Below the pieces are notes generated by a model. That model saw only the letters and a list, made by a program, of their open reading frames with translations. It made no database searches and had not been told where the DNA came from. Positions 12,361 to 13,508 of a stretch of DNA of 13,508 bases are shown piece after piece. The stretch is from contig CAKUAK010000005.1 in assembly GCA_934636325.1 (NCBI GenBank), positions 1-13,508 on the forward strand. The letters run 5' to 3'. This DNA is from an uncultured Eubacteriales bacterium (GTDB lineage: Bacteria > Bacillota > Clostridia > Oscillospirales > Butyricicoccaceae). Every line of letters begins with the position of its first letter. The first letter of the stretch is position 1. The position numbers and the translations under genes are program-made.

Positions 12361-13415
12361 GTGATGCTTATGTCGACGACCTCGCTCTGGGAGCCGATGC
12401 GCACCCTCGGGCCCCATGTGCCGATGCCGGAGGATACTATCATCGTGCAGCCATCCTCGGTCATCATGCCGTAATCCAGCTTGAATACGGCGTGGGTTAT
12501 GAGGTTGCAGGGGAATACCTGGCCGCGGTGGGTGTGACCGCAGAGTATCAGATCGGCCCCGGCCGCCTTCTCGGCGTCAAAGTCGGTCGGCTGATGGTCG
12601 AGAACGACGGTGAACAGCTCGTCGGGGATATCGGCGAGCACCTCTTCGGAGCTCTTGCGTCCGGGATAGTCCTTATCATTGCGCCCAACGATGGCGATAT
12701 CGTCTTTTATGACCGCCTCGTCGCGCAGGACATTTATGCCCCAGCTTTCAAGAAGCTCTTCGGCCTGGCTTTCGAGGCCCCTGAAGCCGCCGTCGTGATT
12801 GCCGAGGCATGCATACACCCCGCCAGGCGCGCTCAGCCTCGACATAGCATGGCCGACGGCCTCCTTATCCCTTACGGCATCAGGTCCGGCGTCGAGCAGG
12901 TCGCCGGCTATGAATATATAATCGGCGCCGACGGCGTTTATGCTGTCGACCATCTTTTCGACCTGGCGCGCCGTTATTATCTCGCCGATGTGCATATCGG
13001 AAACAAGGGCGATCTTCATATCGCCGCTTCCGGTATTGACGGTATAGCTTTTTGTCTTTATATTATTGGCCGAGGCAAATCCGAAGGCCGTTATCGCCGC
13101 CGCGGCGGCAATGATGAGCAGAGCCGTCAAAGCGCCTCCCTTCCCCTTGAACACGATATCGCATATCGGCACAAGGATAATAAGGAATATATAGGCCGCA
13201 AGATAAAGCCCGCCGATGATATTTATCGGCCGCTTGAGCCCATAGGGCATGCCGGGTATCATTTCCGACAGCATGAAGGCCGAGCTCAGAAATACAAACA
13301 CAGCGCCGAATGCCCACAGACCCTTCGTCAGGCCGAGCCACCGCCAGAGGCGGGATGCTATATAGTAATTGCTTGCGGCATACAGCGCTATTATTCCCAA
13401 AAATGCTGCTATCAA
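12354..13415 (-). CDS. Membrane-anchored calcineurin-like metallophosphoesterase (YkuE/YpbG type)
   Basis: A 353-residue protein with four N-terminal hydrophobic segments (about 1-20, 33-52, 65-87, 95-115) and a C-terminal two-metal phosphoesterase domain. Metal-binding motifs are in order: D140-x-H142, GD (171-172), GNHD (205-208), H274 (LDHQP) and GHTH (293-296). The layout matches bacterial YkuE/YpbG-like proteins, thought to act on lipid or envelope phosphate esters at the membrane; the substrate here is unknown. The start is a TTG (13413-13415) with an AAAGGA site about eight bases upstream. No in-frame ATG lies near it, and a later start would remove membrane helices. It converges on rodA with a shared terminator. 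Confidence 0.87.
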   Translation of the reverse strand: MIAAFLGIIALYAASNYYIASRLWRWLGLTKGLWAFGAVFVFLSSAFMLSEMIPGMPYGLKRPINIIGGLYLAAYIFLIILVPICDIVFKGKGGALTALLIIAAAAAITAFGFASANNIKTKSYTVNTGSGDMKIALVSDMHIGEIITARQVEKMVDSINAVGADYIFIAGDLLDAGPDAVRDKEAVGHAMSRLSAPGGVYACLGNHDGGFRGLESQAEELLESWGINVLRDEAVIKDDIAIVGRNDKDYPGRKSSEEVLADIPDELFTVVLDHQPTDFDAEKAAGADLILCGHTHRGQVFPCNLITHAVFKLDYGMMTEDGCTMIVSSGIGTWGPRVRIGSQSEVVDISITK

Positions 13416-13472
13416 ACCTGTTTTTCCTTTCGTTTTTCCTTTCTTTTAAATATATTTATCGGAGGATGGATA

Positions 13473-13508
13473 ATGGAGATCTTCATGCCCCAGATGCTGC
13501 CCGCTCCG
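13473..13508 (+). CDS. Start of an unidentified gene, cut by the window edge
   Basis: GGAGG (13461-13465) lies seven bases before an ATG that opens a frame of 12 codons (MEIFMPQMLPAP) up to the window end. The gene is divergent from the phosphoesterase; the gap between their starts is 57 bases and A/T-rich, so promoters for both are probably there. Twelve residues are too few to name a family. A second ATG at 13466, in another frame, has no spacing from the ribosome site and is less likely. Confidence 0.55.
   Translation, partial: MEIFMPQMLPAP

Overview
The window looks like a chromosomal segment of a Bacillota/Clostridia-type bacterium. The evidence is strong AGGAGG-type ribosome binding sites, sigma-A promoters often with extended -10 (TGn) elements, rho-independent terminators, ATG/GTG/TTG starts, and a SEDS (RodA/FtsW) and YkuE-like gene repertoire. 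This is inference; no marker gene fixes the genus.

Left part (1-8125, all minus strand): a complete type I-C CRISPR-Cas locus in transcription order cas4-cas1-cas2-cas3-cas5c-cas8c-cas7, tightly packed or overlapping. The leader (about 19-154) and the first 18 bases of a CRISPR repeat (1-18) follow, so the array itself lies off the left edge. cas8c also carries an internal Shine-Dalgarno/ATG pair that would yield the small subunit Cas11c. The order is unusual: the adaptation genes precede the interference genes, whereas type I-C loci normally run cas3-cas5-cas8c-cas7-cas4-cas1-cas2.

Centre (8126-8492): the most interesting stretch. The cas operon promoter fires leftward. Facing the other way is a free-standing crRNA-like gene: a near-consensus promoter (TTGACA-17-TATATT) whose start point falls on a shortened CRISPR repeat (8304-8328), then a spacer-like stretch and a terminator hairpin. 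The first 16 bases of that spacer match 14 of 16 bases directly upstream of the cas promoter -35 box. A type I-C PAM (TTC) sits immediately 5' of the match, and the only two mismatches are at positions 6 and 12, the positions flipped out of the heteroduplex in type I effectors. This is the hallmark of a CreR/CreA-like guide that turns the type I-C effector into a repressor of its own operon, or the antitoxin half of a CreTA pair. Two tandem leftward terminators at 8398-8475 close the neighbouring operon.

Right part (8493-13508): ordinary cell-envelope and metabolic genes. A leftward two-gene membrane operon encodes a PAP2-type phosphatase and a YwaF/TMEM164-family protein, with a good promoter at 9922-9951. 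Rightward follow a short-chain dehydrogenase with an unusual cofactor loop and an operator-like palindrome in its promoter, then a RodA-type SEDS glycosyltransferase. A convergent membrane-anchored metallophosphoesterase shares a bidirectional terminator with rodA. The first 12 codons of a further rightward gene run off the right edge.

How the CRISPR parts fit together: Cas4-Cas1-Cas2 acquire spacers at the leader end. Cas5c cuts pre-crRNA, since no cas6 is present. Cas5c-Cas8c-Cas11c-Cas7 form the surveillance complex and Cas3 degrades the target. The crRNA-like RNA would close a feedback loop in which effector charged with it represses the cas promoter.
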